In this document: positions 1 to 5,764 of the stretch, one piece after another
How the letters are laid out: the number at the start of each line of letters is the position of its first letter
Position numbering within the stretch: the first letter of the stretch is position 1
Assembly (NCBI GenBank): GCA_023261915.1
Contig: JALRFT010000304.1
Location: 1-7,553, forward strand
Origin: Acidimicrobiales bacterium
Lineage (GTDB): Bacteria > Actinomycetota > Acidimicrobiia > Acidimicrobiales > Acidimicrobilacustridaceae
Direction of reading: 5' to 3'
Length of the DNA stretch: 7,553 nucleotides
Notes under the pieces: model-generated
The model's database searches: none
Told to the model about the DNA's origin: nothing
What the model saw: the letters and a program-made list of their open reading frames with translations, nothing else
Position numbers and translations under genes: made by a program

Positions 1-347
1 ATGAGATCTCGGCTGGTGGCGGAAGTATCCGTGGAGACCAAGCCTTCCTTGGCGTGTCGATGGTCAGCGTCGAAGACCTCCTTGGCGCCACTCGCGACGA
101 GTACGGGGTGACCGTGGACGAAGGTGTCTTTGTCACGGAGATCGTTGCTGACTCGGCGGCGGAGAACGCCGGGATCAGTTTGGGTGACGTCATCCTCTCA
201 GTCGACGGAGAATCCGTTCGTACTCCCGCTGACGTCTCGACCATCATTCGGGGCAAGTCGCCTGGGGACACGGTGACGATCCGGATCGTCTCTGGGGGCG
301 AGGAGCGGGAAGTAACGGCGACACTCGGTCAGCGCAACGGCGGCTAG
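1..347 (+). CDS. HtrA/DegP-like serine protease, C-terminal PDZ domain (5' partial)
   Basis: The frame is open from the left edge (first whole codon at 3) to a TAG at 345-347, giving 114 visible residues with no start in view. The visible part reads as a PDZ domain of the trypsin-like HtrA/DegP family. A Gly-rich linker leads into a carboxylate-binding-loop motif (AFLGVS), then GVFVTEIVADSAAENAGI, GDVILSVDGESV and a final GDTVTIRI strand. This is the usual order for the last domain of actinobacterial HtrA/PepD-like proteases, which are membrane-anchored or exported and handle misfolded envelope proteins. The protease domain with its His-Asp-Ser triad would lie upstream and cannot be checked, so another PDZ protein remains possible. 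An internal ATG at 54 falls inside the PDZ fold and is unlikely to be the true start. No link to phosphate metabolism is visible; it is probably just a neighbour. Confidence 0.85.
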   Translation, partial: EISAGGGSIRGDQAFLGVSMVSVEDLLGATRDEYGVTVDEGVFVTEIVADSAAENAGISLGDVILSVDGESVRTPADVSTIIRGKSPGDTVTIRIVSGGEEREVTATLGQRNGG

Positions 348-418
348 TCCTAGTTCCTGGGCTTCAGACAATGGCGGCTTCGCCCAAGAGACAAGTGGGG
401 CGGTAGGGTAAGGGCCCC

Positions 419-440
419 AGCGCTCCGACTAGCGGGCGCT
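419..440 (+). terminator. weak hairpin after the PDZ/HtrA gene
   Basis: AGCGCTC (419-425) can pair with GGGCGCT (434-440) around an 8-nt loop, giving seven pairs, one of them G-T. It lies 72 bases after the htrA stop and 35 bases before the next start. No T-run follows, so termination is only a guess. The rest of the 348-474 gap holds a short GGCG/CGCC stem (373-384) and a TANNNT hexamer (TAGGGT, 404-409) without a convincing -35. Confidence 0.2.
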
Positions 441-474
441 TCAATGCCCCGGAACGAGTGGGTGGAGCCCCGAC

Positions 475-744
475 ATGACTGATCTGCAAACCGAGGAAGT
501 CCAACAGCCGCGAGGCAACGTCAAGCTGATCTACACCGGCCCCGTGGCCCCTCACTGGGAGCTCCGGTCGACCTACGGCGATCCGGCCCTCATTGAGGAG
601 TTCCGCGCCCGTGTCATGGCCCGTCTTCTGCTGCTGCCCAAGCACGATCCTCAGTTCCGTCGCAACAAGGAACGAGTTGCCCGCGACGCCGAGCGGGAAC
701 TCCTGACCCTTGAGTGGGACCTCGGCTACGGCGACGAGGAGTAA
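475..744 (+). CDS. small protein of unknown function (89 aa)
   Basis: I do not recognise a named family. The ATG at 475 has a good ribosome binding site, GGTGGAG at 461-467, seven bases upstream, which supports both the gene and this start. The protein is soluble, with no signal peptide or membrane segment. Residues 1-14 are polar. Residues 15-40 look like short strands (KLIYTGPVAPHWELRS). Residues 38-78 form a long charged, helix-prone stretch rich in Arg and Glu, with a run of four leucines near residue 51 and the motif LPKHDPQFRRN. The tail is acidic (GYGDEE). The pattern suggests a small helical binding protein, but no catalytic residues stand out. It lies 127 bases after htrA and 86 bases before ppk1, on the same strand as both. 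A longer minus-strand frame across it is judged a composition artefact. Confidence 0.7.
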   Translation: MTDLQTEEVQQPRGNVKLIYTGPVAPHWELRSTYGDPALIEEFRARVMARLLLLPKHDPQFRRNKERVARDAERELLTLEWDLGYGDEE

Positions 745-790
745 CGGCGAAGATCCGTTTGGGGCTTGTGGCCGTGGCGATCTAGCGCCG

Positions 791-820
791 GGGACAGCGC
801 CCGAAATGGCCCGGTAGCCT
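791..820 (+). promoter_or_regulatory. candidate ppk1 promoter, possibly giving a near-leaderless mRNA
   Basis: GGGACA (791-796) matches four of six bases of a TTGACA -35. It is separated by 18 bases from TAGCCT (815-820), which fits the actinobacterial TANNNT -10. Transcription would start around 826-831, at or a few bases before the ppk1 ATG at 831. The site before that ATG has only a poor Shine-Dalgarno match (GGTAG, 822-826, four bases away), as expected for leaderless or near-leaderless translation. No PHO-type repeat is visible between 745 and 830. Such short motifs arise by chance, so this is tentative. Confidence 0.3.
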
Positions 821-830
821 TGGTAGTCCC

Positions 831-3023
831 ATGGGAAAGAAACGTCTTGCCGCTGAGCCCGCCCCGCTTCTGACGGAGTGGGCCCCGATCGTGGGTTCAG
901 CGGCGTCGGACATACGAGGCGCGGGCAGCGGTCCCGAGGGCGGGGAGTCACCCGACTCTTCCGACCACCCCTCCCTCGACGAGTTCGACCGGTTCATCAA
1001 TCGGGAGTTGTCCTGGCTCGACTTCAACGGTCGGGTTCTCGCCCTCGCTGACGACCCGCGGGCGCCCCTCCTTGAGCGACTGAAGTTCATTGCCATCTTC
1101 GGATCCAACCTGGACGAGTTCTTCCAGGTTCGGGTGGCGGGGCTCAAGGATCAGGTTGCGGCCCGTATCCCGAACCTCAGTGCTGACGGCCGCACGGCCA
1201 CCGAGCAACTTGGTCTCGTCCACGAGCGGGTCATGCAACTCGTTGCGTGGGCCGAAACCTTGCTGATGGAAGAGGTCTTGCCCGCTCTTGCCGACGCCGG
1301 TCTGGCGCTGGTGGGCTGGGAGGATCTCAACAAGGAGGATCGAAAGCACCTCGACGAGGTCTTCTCCTCAAGGATCTTCCCGGTGCTCACCCCGCTCGCT
1401 GTGGATCCGGGCCACCCGTTCCCCTACATCTCGGATCTGTCGTTGAACCTTGCGGTGTCGGTGCTCGACGAGCGCTCGGGGGAACGTCGATTTGCCCGGG
1501 TGAAGGTTCCGAACTTGCTTCCCCGCTACATCGCACTGCCCGACGGGGAGCGACTCGTCCCACTGGAACAGGTCATCGCCGCCCACCTCGACGTCCTGTT
1601 CCCCGGGATGCGCATTGAGGGACATAGCGCCTTCCGGGTCACCCGCAACGCCGATCTCACCCTTGAAGAAGAGGAGGCCGACGATCTTCTCGCCGCGGTC
1701 GAGATGGAGGTTCGGCGTCGACGCTTCGGCCGGGCTGTGCGCCTCGAGATCACCGCCGGCACGGATGCCGAAGTTCGTGACCTCCTCGTTCGGGAACTTG
1801 ATCTTGATGACAGCGACGTCTGCGTCACCGTCGCTCCGGTAGGCCTCAGCGGCCTGTTCTCTGTGGTCGCTGCCGATCGACCTGATCTGAAGGACCCGGC
1901 GTGGGTTCCTATCACCCAGAGCCGGCTCGCTTCCGACGACGAGGGTGCGCCGTCGTTCTTTCGGGAGATCGCCGCAGGTGATGTGCTCGTCCATCATCCC
2001 TATGACTCGTTCTCCACCTCAGTCGAGGAATTCATCCGGCAAGCATCGGTGGACCCGCGTGTGCTTGCCATCAAGCTGACGTTGTACCGGACGTCGGGGG
2101 ACTCATCGATCATCCATTCGCTCATCCGCGCCGCCGAGCGCGGCAAGCAGGTCGTTGCCCTCGTCGAGCTCAAGGCGCGTTTCGATGAGGAAGCCAACAT
2201 CGAGTGGGCACGTGAACTCGAGCGTGCCGGCGTCCATGTGGTCTATGGCCTCGTGGGACTGAAGACCCACACCAAGACGACCCTCGTCGTGCGCAATGAG
2301 CCTGAAGGCATCCGTTGTTATTGCCATGTCGGTACGGGGAACTACAACCCTCGTACGGCGCGGTCCTATGAGGATCTGGGACTGCTGACCTGTGATCCGG
2401 ACATCGGGGCCGACCTGACGCAGTTGTTCAACTACCTCACGGGCTACGGACGTGACCTTCAGTTCCGCAAGTTGCTCGTCGCGCCCGATCACCTCCGCAA
2501 GGGGATCGCCGATCTGATCCGGGGTGAGATCGCGGCCAAGGGCCGTCGTCGCCGGATCGTCATGAAGATGAACAGCCTCGTCGACGCCTCGATGGTGGAC
2601 CTGCTCTATGAGGCATCGCAGGCGGGGGTGTCTGTCGACCTCGTGATCCGTGGGATCTGTCGCTTGCGCCCGGGGGTGCCAGGGCTGTCGGAGAACATAC
2701 GGGTGCGCTCGATCATCGGCCGGTATCTCGAGCATTCACGCATTTACCACTTCGGCCACGGGCCACATGGGGACGGAGCATGGTTCATCGGCTCGGCCGA
2801 TCTGATGCCGCGGAATCTCGATCGCCGGGTTGAGGCGCTCGTGCCAGTGGAGTCGCCGGAGTTGACTGCCCGACTCGCCGCCCAGCTCGACACGCTGCTC
2901 AGTGACGATTCCCTGGCGTGGGAACTCCGTGCCGATGGCCGCTGGTATCACGTCCCCATCGTCGGTCGCACCGACACTCACGAACATCTGCAGGCGTTGG
3001 CCCTCCAACGCCGACGTCGGTGA
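831..3023 (+). CDS. ppk1: polyphosphate kinase (PPK1)
   Basis: PPK1 reversibly transfers the ATP gamma-phosphate onto growing polyphosphate chains. The 730 residues are near the usual length of about 690-740. Residues 1-54 are a low-complexity, Gly/Ser/acid-rich extension. The N domain opens with NRELSWLDFNGRVL (57-70) and continues with IFGSNLDEFFQVRVAG. A head domain and two phospholipase-D-like C domains follow. Aligned by hand to the E. coli enzyme as I remember it, the active site is complete: Arg420 (LYRTSGDSS) and Arg450 (ARFDEEAN) match the Mg/phosphate-binding Arg375 and Arg405; His480 (GLKTHTK) matches the phosphorylated His435; His499 (CHVGTGNYN) matches His454; His635 (YLEHSR) matches His592. 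The ATG at 831 is kept although its ribosome site is weak; an in-frame GTG at 891 is an alternative. The stop overlaps the Nudix start, so the two are probably co-expressed. Its place just before pst fits storage of imported phosphate. Confidence 0.97.
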   Translation: MGKKRLAAEPAPLLTEWAPIVGSAASDIRGAGSGPEGGESPDSSDHPSLDEFDRFINRELSWLDFNGRVLALADDPRAPLLERLKFIAIFGSNLDEFFQVRVAGLKDQVAARIPNLSADGRTATEQLGLVHERVMQLVAWAETLLMEEVLPALADAGLALVGWEDLNKEDRKHLDEVFSSRIFPVLTPLAVDPGHPFPYISDLSLNLAVSVLDERSGERRFARVKVPNLLPRYIALPDGERLVPLEQVIAAHLDVLFPGMRIEGHSAFRVTRNADLTLEEEEADDLLAAVEMEVRRRRFGRAVRLEITAGTDAEVRDLLVRELDLDDSDVCVTVAPVGLSGLFSVVAADRPDLKDPAWVPITQSRLASDDEGAPSFFREIAAGDVLVHHPYDSFSTSVEEFIRQASVDPRVLAIKLTLYRTSGDSSIIHSLIRAAERGKQVVALVELKARFDEEANIEWARELERAGVHVVYGLVGLKTHTKTTLVVRNEPEGIRCYCHVGTGNYNPRTARSYEDLGLLTCDPDIGADLTQLFNYLTGYGRDLQFRKLLVAPDHLRKGIADLIRGEIAAKGRRRRIVMKMNSLVDASMVDLLYEASQAGVSVDLVIRGICRLRPGVPGLSENIRVRSIIGRYLEHSRIYHFGHGPHGDGAWFIGSADLMPRNLDRRVEALVPVESPELTARLAAQLDTLLSDDSLAWELRADGRWYHVPIVGRTDTHEHLQALALQRRRR

Positions 3024-3439
3024 AGACCCCAGATTCCAGCGAGGTTCGAGCCGCCGGAGCGCTCCCGTGGCGACGTGCGGAGGGAGGCGGCATTGAGGTG
3101 GCGATCATCCACCGGCCTCGCTACGACGACTGGTCGTTCCCCACGGGGCACCTTGAGCCCGGGGAGACCTGGGAACAGGCTGCCTGTCGTGAGGTCGCCG
3201 AGGAGACCGGTTTCTCTGGTGATCTCGGCAGCGAATTGCGGACGTCCCGCTATGAGGATCGTCACGGACGTCCCAAGGTCGTCCGCTGGTGGGGGATGAG
3301 GGTCACTTCGGGGACGTTTACCCCCAATAATGAGGTCGATGAAGTGCTCTGGGAGACCCCGGCTGGTGCGGTCGTAAGCCTCACCTATGACGATGACAGG
3401 GAGTTGGTTCATCAGCTGGTGGCCGACACCACTACCTGA
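3020..3439 (+). CDS. Nudix hydrolase, MutT1-like, single domain
   Basis: Nudix enzymes cleave nucleoside diphosphates linked to another group, such as 8-oxo-dGTP or diadenosine polyphosphates. The 139 residues hold a perfect Nudix box, GX5EX7REUXEEXGU, at residues 43-65 (GHLEPGE, then REVAEETGF); Glu58, Glu61 and Glu62 would bind the metal. RAAGALPW near the start, IHRPRYDDWSFP before the box, and FTPNNEVDEVLW after it strongly resemble the Nudix half of mycobacterial MutT1 as I remember it. MutT1 carries a histidine-phosphatase domain after the Nudix domain; here the protein stops where that domain would begin. I chose the GTG at 3020 because it forms a GTGA overlap with the ppk1 stop, typical of translational coupling, and leaves only about eight residues before the first strand. 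Longer reading from 2918 would overlap ppk1 by over 100 bases. Substrate is not provable from sequence. Confidence 0.92.
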   Translation: MKTPDSSEVRAAGALPWRRAEGGGIEVAIIHRPRYDDWSFPTGHLEPGETWEQAACREVAEETGFSGDLGSELRTSRYEDRHGRPKVVRWWGMRVTSGTFTPNNEVDEVLWETPAGAVVSLTYDDDRELVHQLVADTTT

Positions 3440-3457
3440 CCGCCATCGACGCTGGTT

Positions 3458-3477
3458 GAAGTCAGTGCCAAGACTTC
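3458..3477 (+). terminator. small hairpin between the Nudix gene and the PHO box
   Basis: GAAGTC (3458-3463) and GACTTC (3472-3477) form a perfect six-pair stem around an 8-nt loop, 18 bases after the Nudix stop. There is no T-run after it, so it would be at best a weak terminator separating ppk1-nudix from pst. It ends just before the PHO box and may be chance. Confidence 0.25.
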
Positions 3478-3484
3478 GCTCCTC

Positions 3485-3506
3485 GTTCACCTGACGTTCA
3501 CCTCAG
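3485..3506 (+). promoter_or_regulatory. PHO box (PhoP/PhoB-type operator) upstream of pstS
   Basis: Two head-to-tail 11-nt units, GTTCACCTGAC (3485-3495) and GTTCACCTCAG (3496-3506), share their first eight bases exactly. This is the known form of the Streptomyces PHO box, where PhoP binds 11-nt direct repeats starting GTTCACC. A degenerate third unit may lie just upstream (3474-3484, CTTCGCTCCTC, five of eleven bases matching). It sits 138 bases before the pstS start and reads in the same direction. It implies that pstSCAB is activated during phosphate starvation by a PhoP-like regulator encoded elsewhere. Confidence 0.88.
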
Positions 3507-3533
3507 GGCCCCCGTGCGGACAGCCGACCTCTC

Positions 3534-3539
3534 TAGGGT
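3534..3539 (+). promoter_or_regulatory. candidate -10 element of the pstS promoter
   Basis: TAGGGT fits the TANNNT pattern of actinobacterial -10 elements and begins 28 bases after the PHO box ends. The bases 17-18 further upstream are C-rich with no -35 match, as expected for an activator-dependent promoter. It would give a leader of roughly 100 bases before pstS. The exact start site is inferred. Confidence 0.45.
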
Positions 3540-3629
3540 TCGCGACGTGCCACGAGTTCATCGGTCCCATCCTCATTGCAGGGTGGTCGTCGTAGCCCCT
3601 CGGTGCACAGCCCCGTCACCTGAGACTCT

Positions 3630-3635
3630 GAGGAG
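3630..3635 (+). promoter_or_regulatory. strong pstS ribosome binding site
   Basis: GAGGAG lies nine bases before the ATG at 3645 and is the best Shine-Dalgarno match seen in the window. It fixes the pstS start, leaving a complete lipoprotein signal peptide, and fits the need for abundant binding protein. Confidence 0.75.
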
Positions 3636-3644
3636 TTAGTACCC

Positions 3645-4715
3645 ATGTCCCTGCGTCCCATCTCTTCCACCCACTCCCGACCTCGCCGGATGCTTGCGCT
3701 GACCGGTGTTGTGACGGTGGCCCTCTTGACTGCTGCGTGTGGCGGTGGAGGAACGAGCACGAACGAGGCAACCGGTTCCCTCTCGGGGACTGTTGAGGTG
3801 TCCGGGTCTTCGACTGTCGAACCGATCTCCACTTGGGTCGCCGAGGAGTACGCCATCGAGCAGCCCGATGTCCTCGTGAACGTGGATGGCCCGGGCACCG
3901 GCGACGGTTTTGAACTCTTCTGCAACGGCGAGACCGATATTTCTGACGCGAGCCGACCGATCAAGGCCTCCGAAGCCGCCAAGTGCCAAGAGAACGGGAT
4001 CGAGTTCATCGAGATCAAGGTCGCCATTGACGGACTCGCCGTGGTCACCAGCGCAGGTAACGATGCCGTCTCCTGTCTCTCAACTGCCGATATCTACGCT
4101 CTCGTCGGCCCGGAGTCGCAGGGGTTCACGAACTGGTCTGATGCTCAGGCACTTGCCACCGAACTCGGATCAACGACCACGTTCCCCTCCGCTCCTCTTG
4201 ACATCACCGCCCCCGGCGAGGAGTCCGGCACGTTTGACTCCTTCGTTGAACTTGCGGTCACGCCGGTGGGCGAGTTGCGCGCAGAAGCAGGAGCGATCAC
4301 CGAAGATGAGGCCGAGACGACCCGACCCGATTACGTCAGCCAGGCCAGTGACAACGTCATTATCCAGAACATTGCCGGAAGCCCGACGAGCTTTGGATGG
4401 GTGGGTTTTGCCTTTGCAAGTGAGGCCAGTGGCGTCAAGATGATCGCCATCCAAAACGATGACGGTCAGTGCATTGAGCCGAGCGCAGAGACCATCGCCT
4501 CAGGGACTTATCCCCTGGCGCGTGATCTCTACATCTACGTGAACGCCGACAGTGCAGAGCGGGCTGACGTGGCGGGGTACGTCGACTTCTACGTGGACAA
4601 TCTGGCGGAGGCGGCTGCCGCTGTTGGCTACGTCCCGTTGACGTCCTCGGCCATTGAGGCGTCCGCTTCGGCGTGGGACAACCGCACCACCGGTGCAGTC
4701 GACGGGGGCAAGTGA
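3645..4715 (+). CDS. pstS: phosphate ABC transporter, phosphate-binding lipoprotein PstS
   Basis: PstS captures inorganic phosphate outside the membrane and delivers it to the PstCA channel. The 356-residue protein begins with a basic stretch (RPRRM), a hydrophobic segment (about 17-31) and the lipobox LTAAC. Cys32 would be lipidated, anchoring the mature protein to the outer face of the membrane. A Gly/Ser/Thr linker follows, then the PstS/SphX-type fold: GSSTVEPI (54-61), GTGDGFELF (84-92), DISDASRPI (98-106) and ESGTFDSF, whose SGT (194-196) corresponds to the phosphate-binding SGT loop. Cys93, Cys114, Cys144 and one near residue 278 might form disulfides, which is a guess. It is the first gene of pstSCAB, behind a PHO box. 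The 103-base gap to pstC holds a strong hairpin, which could allow more PstS than permease. A short stem, GCACC/GGTGC (4684-4696), lies in the last codons. Confidence 0.97.
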   Translation: MSLRPISSTHSRPRRMLALTGVVTVALLTAACGGGGTSTNEATGSLSGTVEVSGSSTVEPISTWVAEEYAIEQPDVLVNVDGPGTGDGFELFCNGETDISDASRPIKASEAAKCQENGIEFIEIKVAIDGLAVVTSAGNDAVSCLSTADIYALVGPESQGFTNWSDAQALATELGSTTTFPSAPLDITAPGEESGTFDSFVELAVTPVGELRAEAGAITEDEAETTRPDYVSQASDNVIIQNIAGSPTSFGWVGFAFASEASGVKMIAIQNDDGQCIEPSAETIASGTYPLARDLYIYVNADSAERADVAGYVDFYVDNLAEAAAAVGYVPLTSSAIEASASAWDNRTTGAVDGGK

Positions 4716-4730
4716 CCCTCTGTCGCCTGC

Positions 4731-4766
4731 GGGTTGATTCGGGCCGCACGGGGTCCGGGGTGGGGG
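4731..4766 (+). other. G-quadruplex-type motif between pstS and pstC
   Basis: Five G-runs of three or more bases occur on the coding strand: 4731-4733, 4741-4743, 4750-4753, 4757-4760 and 4762-4766, with gaps of 7, 6, 3 and 1 bases. This satisfies the standard G3+N1-7 pattern and would be present in the mRNA. The last three runs also form most of the 5' arm of the hairpin at 4752-4788, so the two structures exclude each other. In GC-rich DNA such motifs can be accidental. Confidence 0.45.
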
Positions 4767-4788
4767 TACGCTGCCTCCGCCCCGGGCC
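4752..4788 (+). terminator. strong GC-rich hairpin in the pstS-pstC gap
   Basis: Bases 4752-4766 pair with 4774-4788 in an unbroken 15-pair stem (12 Watson-Crick, three G-T) around the 7-nt loop TACGCTG. It begins 37 bases after the pstS stop and ends 30 bases before the pstC start. No T-run follows, so complete termination is unlikely. A partial terminator, or a barrier to 3' decay that protects pstS mRNA, would explain excess PstS over PstC/A/B, as described for binding-protein operons in other bacteria. The stem is seen in the sequence; the role is inferred. Confidence 0.6.
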
Positions 4789-4818
4789 GGTCCGGGTTGC
4801 CAGTGCGAGCAGGATGCC

Positions 4819-5754
4819 GTGACAGCTACTCAACTTACCGTGGCGGATCTGGGTCCCGACCGACGTCGGTCTCGAACCCAGCGTCGAGTGCGCACCGTCA
4901 TGCTCGTTTCCGCCGTGGTGTCGGTGGTCATCAGCGCGTTGATCCTAGTCTCGCTTCTCGGTGAGACCTTTACGTTCGTCAAGGGCCTCGCTGAAACGGG
5001 AACGTGGAGTTCATTGTGGGCAGACGGCTGGTTCCCCCGTCGAGGCCAGTACTCGGTCGCCACGCTGCTCATGGGCAGTCTGATCGTGACCCTGGTGGCC
5101 ATGGCGGTCGCCATCCCTCTTGGTCTCGCCGGCGCCGTGTATCTCTCCGAGTACGCGCGCCCCTCGGTGCGTCGGTTGCTGAAGCCAGCTCTTGAGACTC
5201 TGGCGGGTATTCCGTCGGTCGTGCTCGGCGTGTTTGCTCTGACCTTTATCTCGCCCGAGGTGGTCCAGCGCTTCTTTGAGGCTCCGCAGGCCAATCTTGC
5301 CGCCGCCGGTCTCGGTGTCGGCATCCTTACCATCCCGCTTGTGGCCTCGGTCTCTGAGGATGCCATGCGTTCGGTGCCAGCTGCTCTGCGCGAGGCGTCG
5401 TACGGCCTCGGTGCCCGCAAGGCTACGACCTGTGTCCGAGTGGTACTACCAGCGGCTCTATCGGGTCTCGTGGCCGCACTCATCCTCGCCGTGTCCCGTG
5501 CACTGGGAGAGACGATGGTGGTGGCCATCGCCGCTGGTGGCTCAGCCGGCGCCCTGTTCACTGCGGATCCACTTCGCCCCGGGACGACGATGACGGCAGC
5601 CATGATCGCCCAGGCTGGCGGCACTGATCAGGTCAAGGGGGACGCCCTCACCTTCCAGAGCCTGTTCTTCGTTGGCACCCTTCTGTTCGGGATCACGCTT
5701 TCGCTGAATCTTGTCGCCGGGCGCTTCGTCCGCCGCTTCCGGAACGTTTACTGA
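4819..5754 (+). CDS. pstC: phosphate ABC transporter permease PstC
   Basis: One of the two membrane subunits that form the phosphate channel. The 311 residues, close to the family norm, start with a basic cytosolic tail (DRRRSRTQRRVR) and a first membrane segment at about 27-47. A loop follows that contains a short WADGWFP stretch. The second segment is at about 80-104, and further segments carry AGIPSVVLGVFAL and the LPAALSGLVAALILAVSRALGE region. The permease EAA loop, which docks on PstB, is at about 192-211 (EASYGLGARK, then VVLP), preceded by SEDAMRSVP. The end, FVRRFRNVY, is typical of PstC. The start is a GTG at 4819 with AGGA at 4811-4814, only four bases away, so initiation may be modest. 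An in-frame GTG at 4840 is possible. It is separated from pstS by a hairpin and lies ten bases before pstA. Confidence 0.96.
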   Translation: MTATQLTVADLGPDRRRSRTQRRVRTVMLVSAVVSVVISALILVSLLGETFTFVKGLAETGTWSSLWADGWFPRRGQYSVATLLMGSLIVTLVAMAVAIPLGLAGAVYLSEYARPSVRRLLKPALETLAGIPSVVLGVFALTFISPEVVQRFFEAPQANLAAAGLGVGILTIPLVASVSEDAMRSVPAALREASYGLGARKATTCVRVVLPAALSGLVAALILAVSRALGETMVVAIAAGGSAGALFTADPLRPGTTMTAAMIAQAGGTDQVKGDALTFQSLFFVGTLLFGITLSLNLVAGRFVRRFRNVY

Positions 5755-5756
5755 GG
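5753..5756 (+). promoter_or_regulatory. pstA ribosome binding site overlapping the pstC stop
   Basis: GAGG shares two bases with the pstC TGA stop and lies eight bases before the ATG at 5765. It argues for 5765 as the pstA start over the upstream in-frame ATG at 5711, which would overlap pstC by 44 bases. An in-frame GTG at 5759 is too close to this site. Confidence 0.5.
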
Positions 5757-5764
5757 CGGTGGGA

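Noticed and set aside
1..111. ATG at the first base of the window as a gene start
   Set aside because: That frame stops at the TGA at 109-111; the true coding frame here starts at base 3 and encodes the PDZ domain.
364..951. Minus-strand open frame of 195 codons over the small gene and the ppk1 start
   Set aside because: Pro/Arg/Gly-rich, unfamiliar composition, and it overlaps two better-supported plus-strand genes; typical of high-GC DNA.
2103..2735. Minus-strand frame of 210 codons inside ppk1
   Set aside because: Antisense to the conserved catalytic domains of PPK1; no independent evidence for a gene.
2918..3019. Upstream ATG start for the Nudix gene
   Set aside because: It would overlap ppk1 by over 100 bases and add a His/Arg/Ser/Pro-rich shadow segment; the GTG at 3020 overlaps the ppk1 stop neatly.
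3533..4048. Minus-strand frame of 171 codons over the pstS leader and 5' end
   Set aside because: Lies opposite a certain PstS and across its promoter region; Ser/Thr/Pro-rich shadow with no recognisable domain.
4734..4964. Plus-strand frame of 76 codons across the pstS-pstC gap
   Set aside because: Out of frame with pstC, overlaps its start, and runs through the hairpin; no ribosome site or domain.
4830..5624. Minus-strand frame of 264 codons opposite pstC
   Set aside because: Ala/Thr/Arg-rich antisense of a clear permease; length is explained by GC-rich third positions.
5711..5764. Upstream ATG start for pstA
   Set aside because: Overlaps pstC by 44 bases; the ATG at 5765 has a GAGG eight bases upstream.
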